A stretch of 64,000 bases of DNA from Sphagnum compactum (taxonomy: Eukaryota; Bryophyta; Sphagnopsida; Sphagnales), in the NCBI GenBank assembly GCA_965153455.1, contig OZ234495.1, forward strand, positions 13,512,875 to 13,576,874. The letters run 5' to 3'. This document shows, in pieces, positions 62,215 to 64,000 of this stretch. Within the stretch, counting starts at the first letter, position 1, and each line of letters begins with the position of its first letter. The translations under genes and the position numbers were made by a program. Under the pieces are notes generated by a model. It did not search any database, was not told the origin of the DNA, and saw only the letters and a list, made by a program, of their open reading frames with translations.

Positions 62215-63712
62215 ATGGCAACAACGTGTTCAAGTGTTGCTGCCCCTTCGCCTATGTTAAGCAGCGGCGGAGGACGAATTCCTACAACGGCTAAAATTCA
62301 ACCAAGTTTTCAATCCACTTCATGTTCGCAAATCTGCTGTTTGTGGACGTCTTCGGGAAAGCCTGTCTGTACAATCTCTCGCTCTTTGCAAACCTCATTA
62401 AGAAATTTGACAAAGGAATTTGCTCGAAATTGGTCGACTTGTGGTTCCCGCGCATTATTATGTCAAGTTCCTTCCAGCTCAAGTTGGAGAAGTGCAAGAC
62501 ACAGTAGTGGATGTTCCTACTACACATGGAGTTCGCCGCCGAAGCAGGTTTTTGAAGAAAGTTGTGGTGGTGGAGTGATTCTACAAAGTAGTTTCTGCTG
62601 CTCTAACTTTTCCGGAAGGTTGCAAATTACTCGGAGAGAAGAAGGTGGCGGGCGCAAAAGACATGCGGGCAAGATTCAGGCATATGTGAGATTGGACCCT
62701 GGCGGTGGAGGAGGACGAGGGCCCAACGGAGACAACAACGGCATAGGCCGTGTGGTCTTTAATCTTGCGCTCGCGGGCGGCTTGACATACTTGACTGTAA
62801 CTGGGAAACTTGGCTGGGTTTTCGATGCATTCATCTCTCTGTGGGTGAGAGTTTTCTCCCTCTTTTTCACAGGCTTCCAGCATTGGGCAATGCAAACTTG
62901 AAGGACAGGTTTTATGAAACCCTTCTTCAGACTACAGAAGCTTCCTTACTCATACCTTCGAAGTATGTAATGAGGTTTTCCGCTGGGGGTGGATGAGGAG
63001 CTTAAACCCTTGAAACCTTTGGTTTGGCTCTTGTCAACAGTGGGAGAAGCCCTAGCCATTTTGTCATTGGTGACTTGCAAGTAGAGCATATACCTGAAGG
63101 TCGATTATTGTAAAACACCTCCTAAACTGCCAGTGTTGCAAGTACTTAAAGAGTATCACAAGAGGTCCATCTTTGGATTTTGGAAGGGACTAAATGGCTT
63201 ACCAGAACATGATTAGGGTTCTTATAGTGACATACTTTGAAGATGTAGTCGCAGCTGCACTCAAAGACTGAAGAGGAGTGTATAATGTGAAGCTGAATTT
63301 TGATACCACACTAATGTAGATGGGTGTTTGGTGTGGGTGGGGGGAGCAGCTGTTGGTGATACTTGTGCCAATTGTGAGCATTGTGGCATTCCTTTGGTTT
63401 GCTGACCGTGAGATTGTCAGTGGCTCTGTGAGTTCCATCTCCAACCTAAGCATTTGCTATTGCCTCGGGTCCTAAGTCTAACTTGATGCTTGTAATTGAC
63501 AATATTAGGGCTATGAAGATGCTAAGCAAAATCACTGACATTCGTGGTTCTGCCACATTGTTTTTCAACGATCTACCCATTTGTGACTTGCAAGTTTCAT
63601 CATTGCAAAGAAGTATTCTTTGAGCCCTGTCATATGTTCTCTATTGACTTTAGGATGACTTGGTTCTGTATTGGCAGTGCCCAAACTGTGGGAATGCATT
63701 TCAAGTATTAGA
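62215..63712 (+). CDS. Plastid membrane protein with CPNCG zinc-ribbon half (3' part beyond window)
   Basis: Exons 62215-62844, 63350-63427 and 63678-63712 join in frame with GTGAGA, GTGAGT and GTAAGT donors and AG acceptors; the gene continues past 63713. The ATG at 62215 follows GTGGTA. The first ~150 residues are rich in Ser, Thr and Arg and poor in acidic residues, as in a chloroplast transit peptide. Residues ~157-178 are Gly- and Asn-rich (LDPGGGGGRGPNGDNN). Two hydrophobic segments follow, at about 180-198 (VVFNLALAGGLTYLTVTG) and 211-228 (LLVILVPIVSIVAFLWF), then DREIVSGS. CPNCGNAFQVL at 237-247 is the first half of a zinc ribbon; a second CxxC pair would be expected in the next exon. 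I recall similar unnamed plant proteins with a membrane region followed by CPNCGN.FQ. Function is unknown; a thylakoid or envelope redox or assembly role would be speculation. Confidence 0.75.
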
Positions 63713-64000
63713 GTAAGTTACCTTCCATCCTTGATTGGTCAAACTGTCCTCTTGGCATCTATAGACAGAAGTTAGACACAGAGGTGAACATTATGATGCA
63801 AGAAGCTACTTCATTAGATGAATGACTTTGTCATTCACTTTTTTGGAGCTCTTCAGAGTAAAATCAAGAGAATTTTTTTTTGGGTCCTGGCATAATTATC
63901 AGATTGTTGTGGTCTCTGTTATTTTGAGCAGCTAAGCATTTATTTTGATGCTGTTGAAGTAGGTAGTGTTGATCTGCTTCAGGAACATCTGAAGTGACTT
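63713..64000 (+). other. Intron of the plastid-protein gene, running off the window
   Basis: The sequence starts with the GTAAGT donor. No acceptor before 64000 gives an in-frame continuation: AG sites at about 63932 and 63982 lead quickly to stops. The next exon is therefore probably outside. Confidence 0.5.

Overview
This is nuclear DNA of a land plant. Evidence: split genes with canonical GT..AG introns and phase-compatible exons, a Ser-rich plastid transit peptide on one product, a plant-type armadillo-repeat protein, plant telomere heptamers (TTTAGGG), and typical plant transposon relics (Helitron-like ends, an Emigrant/Lemi-type pogo MITE, hAT-like transposase debris). Long AT-rich gaps and heavily decayed transposons would suit a seed-free plant such as a fern, but that placement is an inference.

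Layout. 1-22 kb is almost gene-free: tandem duplications, two dead hAT-like transposases (5.2-6.5 and 17.3-18.8 kb), a 946-bp Helitron-like element (9.0-10.0 kb) with a 3'-end relative at 20.5-20.8 kb, two members of a ~300-bp MITE-like family (12.0 and 15.0 kb), a 594-bp pogo-like MITE (13.3-13.9 kb), a 105-bp minisatellite (16.5-17.0 kb) and a head-to-head telomere-repeat palindrome (10.4 kb). 22.2-27.0 kb holds a six-exon gene for a ~1045-residue Ser-rich protein. 28.4-30.3 kb holds a second unrecognised gene with a Cys/His cluster. 30-50 kb is again intergenic, with a Helitron-like 5' end (36.9 kb), hairpins, minisatellites and a third MITE copy (45.7 kb). 51.3-54.3 kb is an intact armadillo-repeat gene. 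56.8-58.7 kb (minus) carries recognisable but frameshifted pieces of an Fpg/Nei-family DNA glycosylase. 59.9-61.0 kb (minus) and 62.2-63.7 kb (plus, running off the window) are divergent genes for a small, probably mitochondrial, membrane protein and a plastid membrane protein with a C-terminal zinc-ribbon half-site.

Exon models were assembled by hand from splice sites and reading phase. They are strongest for the Ser-rich, armadillo and plastid genes, where every junction keeps frame. I found no CRISPR array, rRNA or convincing tRNA. The genes do not form an obvious pathway; the only suggestive pairing is the divergent organelle-protein couple near the right edge.
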